Positions 7,862-16,404 of a stretch of 64,000 nucleotides of DNA are shown piece by piece. The first letter of the stretch is position 1. Each line of letters opens with the position of its first letter. The stretch is from the NCBI GenBank assembly GCA_015232575.1, contig JADFZL010000005.1, positions 62,001 through 126,000 of the forward strand, written 5' to 3'. Below the pieces are notes generated by a model. That model was not told where the DNA came from and made no database searches. It saw only the letters and a program-made list of their open reading frames with translations. Both the position numbers and the translations under genes were made by a program. The DNA comes from Candidatus Rifleibacteriota bacterium (GTDB taxonomy: Bacteria > Muiribacteriota > Ozemobacteria > Ozemobacterales > Ozemobacteraceae).

Positions 7862-8923
7862 ATGACCGAAGCTGAAATGCTGTTGAATTTTCGTTTTTTA
7901 TCGGAAGCTGTATCTGCGCTATTTTCATTGTTTCTGGGTATTTTCGTTCTCTGGAAGCGTTACGAAAAACCCATTGGACGAGTGATTGCCGGTATTGCTT
8001 TCGTATCTTTCTATTACAATGCTTTCCAGATACTTTTTCTCTTTTTTCCGCAAGTCTGGATTGTCCGACTCGGCTACGCGGGTGCAATAATGCTTATTCC
8101 AATATTGATAGAATTTCCGACTGTTGTACTCGAGGGAAAATATACACTTCCGCGTCATAGATACATAGCGCTGAGCCTGACCGCCTTTTTTCTGGCCGCT
8201 CTCCCGACCTCGTACATGTTCAGAGACACCCTTGATCCGCAGGCTTCCATACCATTAGCCCTTGGTGGACCCATGATGATCGTATATGCTTTTGCCAAGG
8301 GCGCTATTCTTCTCCGCATTTTCATCATCATGATACTCGCATATAAAAACAGTACAGATGATCTTCTGAAGAGGCGAATTCTTTTCATTCTCGTCGGAGA
8401 AGCTTTCTACGCACTTTGTTCGCTGCACGATGTCCTCCTTCGTCAGCAAATTTTCTGGGTCTTTGCTTTTCCAATAGTTGAGTGGGCAACTCTGTCCTTC
8501 ATGCTCATCGTTGCTTATGCAACTCTGCGGTACCAATTGCTTGAAATGGATGTCTTTCTGAGCTATGGAATTTATTATTTTCTTCTGACAGTAGCAATTG
8601 CCGGTGTGTATAAGGTCGTAGAAAACTTTCTGGACAACAATTTGAAGCAGTTCATTTCACTTAATTCCTATTGGGGGCAGTTTCTCCCAGCTTTTGTTAT
8701 TGCAATCCTGATTCAGGTTCTGCGAGACATGGTTATGCGCCTCATCGACCGCGTTTTCCTTACCGAAGAGCAACGCCAGTGGAAAATTCTTCGTTCTCCA
8801 GACATACGTTTCCTGTTTCTCGATCACCGACGCGACGAGCTCGTCGCCCTCCGCGACGAATTCAACCAGGTAATTGAATCTCTCGATAAAGAGCTTAGTT
8901 CTGACAAAATTCAAAAGAGATAG
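7862..8923 (+). CDS. Multi-pass membrane protein resembling a 7TM sensor domain
   Basis: About eight hydrophobic helices span most of the 353 residues, starting with AVSALFSLFLGIFVLW and ending with FLPAFVIAILIQVL. A short charged cytoplasmic tail follows (about 300-353, rich in Arg, Glu and Asp). The arrangement resembles the N-terminal 7TM sensory region of some histidine kinases and diguanylate cyclases, but no kinase or cyclase domain follows. It may be a stand-alone sensor or a truncated one. I chose ATG 7862 because GGGAG lies five bases upstream; an in-frame ATG at 7850 lacks a site. It has no close operon partner. Confidence 0.65.
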   Translation: MTEAEMLLNFRFLSEAVSALFSLFLGIFVLWKRYEKPIGRVIAGIAFVSFYYNAFQILFLFFPQVWIVRLGYAGAIMLIPILIEFPTVVLEGKYTLPRHRYIALSLTAFFLAALPTSYMFRDTLDPQASIPLALGGPMMIVYAFAKGAILLRIFIIMILAYKNSTDDLLKRRILFILVGEAFYALCSLHDVLLRQQIFWVFAFPIVEWATLSFMLIVAYATLRYQLLEMDVFLSYGIYYFLLTVAIAGVYKVVENFLDNNLKQFISLNSYWGQFLPAFVIAILIQVLRDMVMRLIDRVFLTEEQRQWKILRSPDIRFLFLDHRRDELVALRDEFNQVIESLDKELSSDKIQKR

Positions 8924-9029
8924 AAGAATTTATTCAGAAAATGTATAATGAAAACCAATTTCCTTTTGAAATAAGAGTTTGTAGTTGTTTGAAATATCAT
9001 TGCAGCAAGATGAATAATGTGAAGGCGAT

Positions 9030-11828
9030 ATGATAAGCGAAGCAGAGACCAGAAAAGGTCTTATCGATAAAAAGCTCAAAAATGCTGGTTGGGATGTGAA
9101 TAATCTGAGCCAGGTTTTACAGGAGTTTAATATTTCTGTTCCTTTACCGTATGGAGTCCAGGAGCCTCGAACGTCCTACGAAGGCCATCAATTCAGCGAT
9201 TATGTATTATTAGGAAGAGACGCCAAACCTCTCGCAGTTATCGAAGCAAAAAAGACTTCCAGAGACGCTGCAATTGGCAGAGAACAGGCAAAACAGTACT
9301 GTTTCAATATTCAAAAGCAACATGGTGGAAAGCTTCCATTCTGCTTTTACACAAATGGCCTGGAAATACACTTCTGGGATCTTGATAATTATCCGCCCCG
9401 GAAAGTCATCAATTTTCCAACTCGCGACGATTTAGAGCGCTTCCAGTACATTCGGGAACATGGAAAACCTCTTGCCGACGAGCTGATTAACACAGATATT
9501 GCCGGAAGAGACTATCAGATTCGAGCCATTCGTGCTGTGATGGAAGGAATTGAAAAGAAGAAGCGAAACTTTCTTCTGGTAATGGCAACAGGAACAGGAA
9601 AAACGCGAACATGCATCGCCCTTGTTGACGCGCTCATGCGAGCCGGACGTGTTGAACGCATCCTATTTCTTGTTGATAGAATTGCTCTGCGTGAACAGGG
9701 GCTCTCGGCCTTCAAGGTGCATTTACCCAATGAGCCACGCTGGCCAAACCCCGGAGAAAAAAGCCTGTCAAAAGATCGACGCATCTATATTTCGACTTAC
9801 CCGACAATGCTCAATATCATCAGAGATGAAAGCATCAACCTTTCGTCCCACTTTTTTGATTTGATTGTGGTTGATGAAAGCCATCGCTCAATATATAACG
9901 CTTACGGCGAAGTCCTCGACTATTTTAAAGCGATCAGCCTCGGACTGACAGCAACGCCGACAGACATAATTGATCACAATACCTTCAAGCTTTTTGAATG
10001 CGATAATGGCTTACCAACTTTTGCATACACGTATCAGGAAGCCGTTAGTAATAATCCGCCATATTTATGCACTTTTCAGGTGATGAAGATTCATACAACG
10101 TTTCAGGTTGATGGAATCAGCAAAAGAACAATCTCACTTGAAGATCAGAAGCGATTGATTCTCGAAGGAAAGGAAGTTTCAGAGATCAATTTTGAAGGCA
10201 CCGAAATTGAAAAGAAAGTGATCAATAAGGGCACAAATACACGCATTGTCAAGGAATTCATGGAAGAGTGCATAAAAGATTCCAATGGCGTTCTTCCCGG
10301 AAAAACAATATTCTTTTGTATGTCAATGTCGCATTCAAGAAGAATAGAAGAGATTTTCAATGCACTTTATCCTGAGTATCATGGTGAACTGGCAAAAGTC
10401 CTCGTATCTGATGATCCGCGTGTTTACGGAAAAGGAGGCCTGCTGGACCAGTTTACAAATAACGACATGCCACGAGTTGCGCTGAGCGTCGATATGCTGG
10501 ACACCGGAATTGACATCAGAGAACTGGTAAATCTTGTTTTTGCAAAACCTGTTTATTCGTATACAAAATTCTGGCAGATGATTGGCCGTGGGACAAGACT
10601 TTTAGAATCAGCGAAACTTAAACCATGGTGTACAGATAAAAACAAATTCCTAATTCTGGATTGCTGGGACAACTTTGAATATTTCAAACTCAATCCGAAA
10701 GGGAAAGAAGCAGCCGTTCAGATTCCGCTTCCTGTGCGTTTTGTTGGAATCAGACTTGATAAAATTGAAAAGGCAATAGACACCGGAAACTCAGCAATTG
10801 CAGATAAAGAGATCGTAAATCTACGGAAACAGATTCTGGAACTTCCTCGGAATTCTGTTGTTATACAAGAATCAGCGACGGATTTATTTAAAATCGAAGA
10901 TGAAAATTTCTGGATAAAACTGACGCATAATAAAATTGAATATTTGCGCACTGCAATAAAGCCGCTTTTCAGAACTATTTCACAAACAGATTTTAAAGCA
11001 ATGCGTTTTCAGAAAGATCTTCTGGAAACATCGCTTGCGAATCTTTCAGACGAAATAGAGAAGTACGAAGCATTAAGAGATGATATCATTGAAAAGATAG
11101 GTGAGCTTCCTTTGTCGGTGAATATTGTCGCCAGAGAGGAAACGATTATCAGACAGGCTCAGACAAACAGTTTCTGGGCAAATGCAACTGATAACACATT
11201 TGACGAACTCGCCGATAAGCTTTCCGGGCTGATGAAATATTGCGATGATCTTTCGGATAAGCCTGGCCCGGCTCAGTTAGATCTTTTAGATCCGTTGAAA
11301 ACGAAAGAAATGATTGAGTTTGGTCCTGAACATTCAGCGGTGAGCGTTTCAAAATATCGCGAAATGGTTGAAAAGCTTATCCTTGAGCTGACCAAAAGTA
11401 ACCCGATTTTACAAAAGATCAGAGATGGAAATGAAATTAGCGAAGCTGAGGCAGAAGACCTAGCTGCTCTTTTGAACGATGAGCATCCGCACATTACAGA
11501 AGATTTATTGAAAAATGTGTACAACAACCGGAAAGCTAAATTCTTTCAGTTTATTCGACACATTTTCGGACTCGAAATTCTGGAAAGTTTTCCCGATACG
11601 GTTACAAAAGCATTTGAACACTTTATACAAACTCACTCTAATCTTAATTCCCGGCAACTTGATTTTTTGAATCTGTTGAAAGATTTCACACTGAAGAAAG
11701 AAGTTGTACAAAAACGCGATCTGATTGAATCGCCATTTACCGTATTGCATCCGCAGGGAATCAGGGGCTTGTTTACTCCTGCAGAAATAAACGAAATTAT
11801 ATTACTCACACAAAGGCTGGCAGCATAA
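9030..11828 (+). CDS. hsdR: Type I restriction enzyme, restriction and translocation subunit
   Basis: HsdR is the motor and nuclease of a type I restriction-modification complex. The nuclease core is visible as AVIEAKKTSRDA (about residues 69-80, the E-x-K of the PD-(D/E)xK fold). The helicase part follows: Walker A MATGTGKTRT (about 184-193), DESHRSIYN as the DEAH-like box (about 281), LGLTATP motif III and IGRGTRL motif VI. The C-terminal third matches the EcoEI-type C domain, so this is of the shorter (932-residue) EcoEI class. It lies one base upstream of hsdM, so translation is probably coupled. An AAGG-type site lies before the ATG. Confidence 0.92.
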   Translation: MISEAETRKGLIDKKLKNAGWDVNNLSQVLQEFNISVPLPYGVQEPRTSYEGHQFSDYVLLGRDAKPLAVIEAKKTSRDAAIGREQAKQYCFNIQKQHGGKLPFCFYTNGLEIHFWDLDNYPPRKVINFPTRDDLERFQYIREHGKPLADELINTDIAGRDYQIRAIRAVMEGIEKKKRNFLLVMATGTGKTRTCIALVDALMRAGRVERILFLVDRIALREQGLSAFKVHLPNEPRWPNPGEKSLSKDRRIYISTYPTMLNIIRDESINLSSHFFDLIVVDESHRSIYNAYGEVLDYFKAISLGLTATPTDIIDHNTFKLFECDNGLPTFAYTYQEAVSNNPPYLCTFQVMKIHTTFQVDGISKRTISLEDQKRLILEGKEVSEINFEGTEIEKKVINKGTNTRIVKEFMEECIKDSNGVLPGKTIFFCMSMSHSRRIEEIFNALYPEYHGELAKVLVSDDPRVYGKGGLLDQFTNNDMPRVALSVDMLDTGIDIRELVNLVFAKPVYSYTKFWQMIGRGTRLLESAKLKPWCTDKNKFLILDCWDNFEYFKLNPKGKEAAVQIPLPVRFVGIRLDKIEKAIDTGNSAIADKEIVNLRKQILELPRNSVVIQESATDLFKIEDENFWIKLTHNKIEYLRTAIKPLFRTISQTDFKAMRFQKDLLETSLANLSDEIEKYEALRDDIIEKIGELPLSVNIVAREETIIRQAQTNSFWANATDNTFDELADKLSGLMKYCDDLSDKPGPAQLDLLDPLKTKEMIEFGPEHSAVSVSKYREMVEKLILELTKSNPILQKIRDGNEISEAEAEDLAALLNDEHPHITEDLLKNVYNNRKAKFFQFIRHIFGLEILESFPDTVTKAFEHFIQTHSNLNSRQLDFLNLLKDFTLKKEVVQKRDLIESPFTVLHPQGIRGLFTPAEINEIILLTQRLAA

Positions 11829-11829
11829 T

Positions 11830-13413
11830 ATGTTACAAAGCAATTCAGCACTCAAAAGTAAGATAGATCAACTCTGGAACAAATTCTGGAGCGGTGGAAT
11901 ATCAAATCCTCTTACTGCAATTGAACAAATTACATATCTTCTCTTCATGAAGCGGCTTGATGATCTTGACTTGAAGCGAATATCCGATGCGGAGTTTACC
12001 GGTGAATCATATATCTCCAAATTCGATGGAGAGTTTGTTATTCCGGGAACTGATCAGAAAGTAAAAAAGCAAACCCTTCGCTGGAGCCATTTCAAACGCA
12101 TGTCTGCCGATGAAATGCTTTTACATGTACAGATGAAAGTATTTCCTTTTTTGAAAACGCTCAACGGCGATGAATCATCTTTTACCAATCACATGAAAAA
12201 TGCAGTTTTTATTATTCCAAAACCTGCTCTGCTGGTAGAAGCGATGTCTACCATTGAAGAAATATTTGCAGAGATCGAAAAAGACACGCAGAACGGCGGA
12301 CAAGCTTTTCAGGACATTCAGGGAGACGTCTATGAGATGCTTCTTTCAGAAATTGCCGCTGCCGGTAAAAACGGGCAGTTCAGAACGCCGCGTCACATAA
12401 TAAAACTAATCGTGGAACTCGTTGAACCGCAACTGGGCAATCGAATTGCTGACCCCGCATGCGGAACCGGCGGCTTTCTGCTCGGTGCATATCAGTACAT
12501 GGTAACTCAGCTTGATAAAAACAAAAAGAATCTCAAACCCGACGAAGATGGCTTTATTAGAAATTCCGTGAGCGGACTTCTTACTGAGAAAGTGAGCAGA
12601 ATTCTGAATGACAGCCTGTACGGCTATGATATAGACGTTACAATGGTTCGACTCGGACTGATGAATCTGATGATGCATGGTGTAGATACTCCGCATATTG
12701 ATTACAAAGACACGTTGAGTAAAGGCTTTACTGAATCCAATAAATATCAGGTCATTATGGCGAATCCGCCGTTTACCGGCAGCATTGACAAAGGTGACAT
12801 AAACGAATCGCTCAAACTGGGAACAACGAAAACGGAGCTTCTGTTTGTCGAAAACATATTTAATCTGCTGAAAATGGGCGGCACAGCCGGAGTCATTGTT
12901 CCGCAGGGTGTTTTATTCGGAAGCGGCAAAGCCTTCGTCGAAGCCCGGAAAATACTCATTGAAAAAAGTGAATTAAAAGCTGTAATTTCAATGCCGAGCG
13001 GAGTATTTAAACCATACGCCGGAGTCAGTACAGCAATTTTAATCTTTTCAAAGGGCGGTGAAACCGAAAAGGTCTGGTTCTACGACATGCAAAGCGATGG
13101 CTACAGCCTCGACGACAAACGCTCAAAACTCGAAGGCTCCGGCGATTTGCAGGATATCGTAATGCAATACAAAAAACGCGACAAGCTCAAAGAAAGCAAC
13201 CGAAAAGAGAAATTCTTCTTTGTACAAAAAGACCAGATCATCGCCGAAAACTACGATCTTAGCATGAGCAAATACAAAGAAGACGTTTTCGAAGAAATCA
13301 CCTATGAAAAGCCCGATGCGATAGTTGCCAAACTCATGACCATGGAAGCAGAAATAAACTCCGAACTGAAAGAACTAAAGCAAATGTTTGCAGTAAGCGA
13401 CAAACATGCATGA
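11830..13413 (+). CDS. hsdM: Type I restriction enzyme, DNA methyltransferase subunit
   Basis: HsdM methylates adenine N6 using S-adenosylmethionine. The N-terminal helical domain (IDQLWNKFWSGGISNPLTA and LLFMKRLDDLD) is typical. The cofactor motif DPACGTGGFLLGAY is at about residues 208-221 and the catalytic NPPF at about 311. A C-terminal helical tail (MTMEAEINSELKELKQMF) should contact HsdS. Length 527 is usual. The downstream hsdS does not follow directly; about 500 bases with short frames and decayed repeats lie between them. Confidence 0.94.
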   Translation: MLQSNSALKSKIDQLWNKFWSGGISNPLTAIEQITYLLFMKRLDDLDLKRISDAEFTGESYISKFDGEFVIPGTDQKVKKQTLRWSHFKRMSADEMLLHVQMKVFPFLKTLNGDESSFTNHMKNAVFIIPKPALLVEAMSTIEEIFAEIEKDTQNGGQAFQDIQGDVYEMLLSEIAAAGKNGQFRTPRHIIKLIVELVEPQLGNRIADPACGTGGFLLGAYQYMVTQLDKNKKNLKPDEDGFIRNSVSGLLTEKVSRILNDSLYGYDIDVTMVRLGLMNLMMHGVDTPHIDYKDTLSKGFTESNKYQVIMANPPFTGSIDKGDINESLKLGTTKTELLFVENIFNLLKMGGTAGVIVPQGVLFGSGKAFVEARKILIEKSELKAVISMPSGVFKPYAGVSTAILIFSKGGETEKVWFYDMQSDGYSLDDKRSKLEGSGDLQDIVMQYKKRDKLKESNRKEKFFFVQKDQIIAENYDLSMSKYKEDVFEEITYEKPDAIVAKLMTMEAEINSELKELKQMFAVSDKHA

Positions 13414-13573
13414 GACTGAAGTTTTAAAACAAGAAATTGACACATATTCAATAATGGACGCCGATATTATCTCAATTACTGCCAATTCTAAGGTGAAACC
13501 GTCTTTTGAAGGCGAAATAAGTGATTCGTTGTCATCTCGACCAAAGAAGAGAGATCGCAAAAGTGTTAGATAA
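13406..13573 (+). CDS. Short frame overlapping the hsdM end, probably a gene remnant
   Basis: A 55-residue frame starts at an ATG inside the last codons of hsdM and ends at 13573. Its first 40 residues (MHETEVLKQEIDTYSIMDAD...) are not low complexity, but its last 15 (SSRPKKRDRKSVR) are encoded by a decayed copy of the inverted-repeat element. The likeliest reading is the 5' end of a former gene between hsdM and hsdS cut by the element. A second 37-residue frame (13578-13691) follows five bases later. I recognise no family in either. Confidence 0.3.
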   Translation: MHETEVLKQEIDTYSIMDADIISITANSKVKPSFEGEISDSLSSRPKKRDRKSVR

Positions 13574-13630
13574 AAACATGCGCTACCTCGAAGTAGAAGA
13601 TGCCAGACTTCTCCCTTCGGTCGAATTGGC
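13531..13630. repeat. Decayed copy of the inverted-repeat element
   Basis: GTCATCTCGACCAAAGAAGAGAGATC at its left and CTTCTCCCTTCGGTCGAATTGGC (inverted) at its right match the inner palindrome of the full copies at 7688-7750 and 15108-15170, with mismatches and extra bases in the middle. It lies in the hsdM-hsdS gap. Confidence 0.6.
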
Positions 13631-13830
13631 AGCAAAATACCACCTCTTTGCGAGAATGCACCATGTTCCTTATTGGTTAAACAGGTTTTAAACCCATCGA
13701 ATCCGATTGGTTTAAAAAAAAATAGTTACTACGTCACAAAATATGAGGAAAAAATGCCTGGAGGAAATTAAAAATGAGGAAAAATTGTGAGAAGCAAATC
13801 CAATATTAAGTTGCACAAAGCTGTTTCCTC

Positions 13831-13857
13831 AATTGCGTCCGCACTGCGGACGCAATT
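13831..13857. repeat. Near-perfect palindrome upstream of hsdS
   Basis: AATTGCGTCCGCA (13831-13843) and TGCGGACGCAATT (13845-13857) flank one base. A palindrome with the same outer sequence and a different inner pair occurs at 23641-23675. The rest of the gap from 13692 to 13932 shows nothing I can identify. Confidence 0.6.
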
Positions 13858-13932
13858 CGATGCAAACTTTATGTTGGCGGCTAAAAGCTATTAATGAATT
13901 TTAGCTGAAAAAAGAGTTTGAAAGGTGCAATC

Positions 13933-15063
13933 ATGAGCTTTAACTGGCAAATAGAAAAACTTATTAATATCTCTAACCCAAAACAATGGGCGAATTTACC
14001 GATTTCAAAGCTTCTACCATCGGGACATTCAGTGTATGGTGCAAATGGGATAATTGGTTTCTATTCAGAATACAATCACGAAAAGCCTGTAATAGCAATA
14101 ACTTGCCGCGGAGCAACATGTGGCAATGTTTTAATTACAGAGCCAAAATCATACATCACCTCAAATGCAATGGTCCTAGATGATGTTGATGAAAGCAAAT
14201 ATTATTTAAAATTTTTGTTGTATGCACTTAAAAAACGCGGTTTTAAAGATATCATTAGTGGGACTGCACAGCCTCAAATAACAAGAACAGGCTTAGAAAA
14301 AATTCAAATCCCACTGCCGCCTCTTGATGAGCAAATACGTATTGCCAGTGTTCTAACCCGGGCAGAAAAACTGATTGCAAAACGCAAAGAGACCATCAAA
14401 TCCCTTAACAAAGTCTTGAAGAGCACCTTTCTTGAAATGTTTGGTGATGCCAAAGGAACCTCAACTTTACTTGGCAGTGTTATTGAAGTACAAAACGGAC
14501 AAGTTCATCCAAAGGACGCACCATATTCTGAAATGTACCATGTTGGTGGGGCAAATATTGAACCTGAAACAGGAGAACTTATAAATTTACAACTGGCTAA
14601 GTTTGAAAATTTAATTAGTGGAAAATATTTGTTTACTAGCGAACATATTCTTTATAGCAAAATACGCCCATATCTTAACAAGGTTGCTGTTCCTGATTTT
14701 ACAGGAATTTGTAGTGCAGACATTTATCCAATTAAGCCAATCACTTCATTAATTAACAAACAATTTTTACGATTTCTTCTCATGACAAGGCAGTTTTTAG
14801 CATATGCAGATAACAACTCTGACAGAGCCAATATTCCGAAGATAAATCGGAAAGCACTGGCACTTTTTTCTTTTTCATTACCAACTATCTCCCTTCAGGC
14901 AGAATTTGCAGCAATTGCAGAAAAAGTTGAAGCCATCAAATCGAAATACACACAAAGTCTCACAGAACTGGAAAATCTTTATGGTTCGCTCAGTCAGCGT
15001 GCATTTAAAGGAGAACTGGACTTATCTAAAGTACCTTTGGCGAATCAAGTTTATGGGGAATAA
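13933..15063 (+). CDS. hsdS: Type I restriction enzyme, specificity subunit
   Basis: HsdS recognises the two halves of the target sequence and holds the complex together. Two target-recognition domains are seen: the first at about residues 1-120 (with YGANGIIGFYSEYN), the second at about 175-325. Each is followed by a conserved helical spacer, LPPLDEQIRIASVLTRAEKL (about 130-150) and QAEFAAIAEKVEAIKSKYTQ near the C-terminus. I chose ATG 13933, preceded by AAAGG at 13921-13925; the frame could open at TTG 13918. Both domains look complete, so the system is probably functional, although hsdS is separated from hsdM by about 500 bases. Confidence 0.9.
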   Translation: MSFNWQIEKLINISNPKQWANLPISKLLPSGHSVYGANGIIGFYSEYNHEKPVIAITCRGATCGNVLITEPKSYITSNAMVLDDVDESKYYLKFLLYALKKRGFKDIISGTAQPQITRTGLEKIQIPLPPLDEQIRIASVLTRAEKLIAKRKETIKSLNKVLKSTFLEMFGDAKGTSTLLGSVIEVQNGQVHPKDAPYSEMYHVGGANIEPETGELINLQLAKFENLISGKYLFTSEHILYSKIRPYLNKVAVPDFTGICSADIYPIKPITSLINKQFLRFLLMTRQFLAYADNNSDRANIPKINRKALALFSFSLPTISLQAEFAAIAEKVEAIKSKYTQSLTELENLYGSLSQRAFKGELDLSKVPLANQVYGE

Positions 15064-15068
15064 TTATG

Positions 15069-15229
15069 CTTAGTACCGCAAATCACAATAATGGAGTCAT
15101 AAACCATGTCATTTCGACTGTAGGGAGAAATTTCGCTTTTGTGAGATCTCTCACATTCGTTCGAGATGACAGCTTATTTCGAAATTAACACGAGAATTTG
15201 ACCTCTTATTTTTGAATTTGCGTACTTAG
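15069..15229. mobile_element. MITE-like inverted-repeat element, copy 2
   Basis: It begins CTTAGTACCGCAAATC and ends GCGTACTTAG, with the inner palindrome at 15108-15170. It lies six bases after the hsdS stop codon, in the same orientation as copy 1, so the two copies bracket the restriction genes together with the gene at 7862. Confidence 0.75.
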
Positions 15230-15384
15230 AGTGAAATGCAATTGAAAGCACGTTTTGTACAAGATTCCATAAAATTTCAAATTGCAATTTGAATTAGCAG
15301 TCAATTCTGTTACTATAAGTTTGTAAAAATGGAACATACATCGTAAGAAAAATGGGTATTAAATTGCCCTCAAGGGGAATGCTG

Positions 15385-16404
15385 ATGACTACCTCTGACT
15401 TAATAAAACAGTTATTTTTATCCTTTAATGACAAGGATAGTGAATCCTTTTTTCAGGCTGCTCGAGAATATATCGAACATGAAAAGAGGAAAAAGCACAT
15501 CATGGTTGCAAAAGAACTGGAAAAGGCTCTTTATGCCTCGAATGGTTCTAATGCTTCTTCTGAAAAGGGGAAACGTTTTAAAAACAACACGCCCATTCCA
15601 AGGGATACCGAGAAAGGGTTTCCGCTTCTCGAAATTCAACATTTCGATATCAATTTTGACAATCTGTTAATGTCTCAAGCAGAAAAACAACAATTGGTAC
15701 AAATCATCAAGGAATTTAAAGATTCAGACATTTTTGCGACCTATAATCTCCAGAATAAAAGAAAGATTCTCTTGTGCGGCAAGCCCGGTACAGGCAAAAC
15801 ATTCACAGCACAGATAATCAGCTCCCTTCTGCAAATTCCTCTGGTTTATATCCGATTTGATTCAATTATTTCTTCATATCTTGGTGAAACAGCTTCAAAT
15901 CTCAGAAAAGTATTTGATTTTATTGAAAGCGGAACCTGGATAGCTCTTTTCGACGAATTTGACATCATTGGTAAAAACAGAGACGACAATCATGAACACG
16001 GTGAAATAAAGCGAGTTGTTAATAATTTCCTTCAAATGCTTGATAACATAAAAGGAGACAGCATTTTATTCGCTGCTACCAATCATCAATATATGCTTGA
16101 TCCGGCAATCTGGAGACGTTTTGACGATATTATATATTATGAACTTCCCGACGAGAATGTCAGAAAGGAATTATTCGAACTATATCTCAAACCGATCAAA
16201 AAAGATTCCGGTATTGATTTGCCAAAAGCTGTCAATATGACAAAGTCGCTTTCTCACGCTGATATCAAGATGATAACAGAAGAAGCAATGAAATTGTCAA
16301 TCCTTGATTCAAGGCGTTGTCTTGAACAATGTGACATTGAAAACGCCATCAACAAATTTATCCGCAGAGAAAAGGTAAAAAATAATCAGATGGGAGATAA
16401 TTAA
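15385..16404 (+). CDS. ietA: AAA ATPase, IetA-like
   Basis: This is a single-domain AAA ATPase of 340 residues. Walker A is GKPGTGKT (about 132-139), Walker B is ALFDEFDII (about 186-194), sensor 1 is in LFAATNHQYML, and the arginine finger region is AIWRRFDDI. The N-terminal helical part (about 1-80) is less conserved. It overlaps the next gene, a subtilisin-like protease, by one base. This pairing matches IetA-IetS, first described as a toxin-antitoxin module stabilising an Agrobacterium Ti plasmid and later reported as an anti-phage system. I chose ATG 15385 because AAGGGG lies seven bases upstream; the frame is open from 15352. Confidence 0.8.
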   Translation: MTTSDLIKQLFLSFNDKDSESFFQAAREYIEHEKRKKHIMVAKELEKALYASNGSNASSEKGKRFKNNTPIPRDTEKGFPLLEIQHFDINFDNLLMSQAEKQQLVQIIKEFKDSDIFATYNLQNKRKILLCGKPGTGKTFTAQIISSLLQIPLVYIRFDSIISSYLGETASNLRKVFDFIESGTWIALFDEFDIIGKNRDDNHEHGEIKRVVNNFLQMLDNIKGDSILFAATNHQYMLDPAIWRRFDDIIYYELPDENVRKELFELYLKPIKKDSGIDLPKAVNMTKSLSHADIKMITEEAMKLSILDSRRCLEQCDIENAINKFIRREKVKNNQMGDN

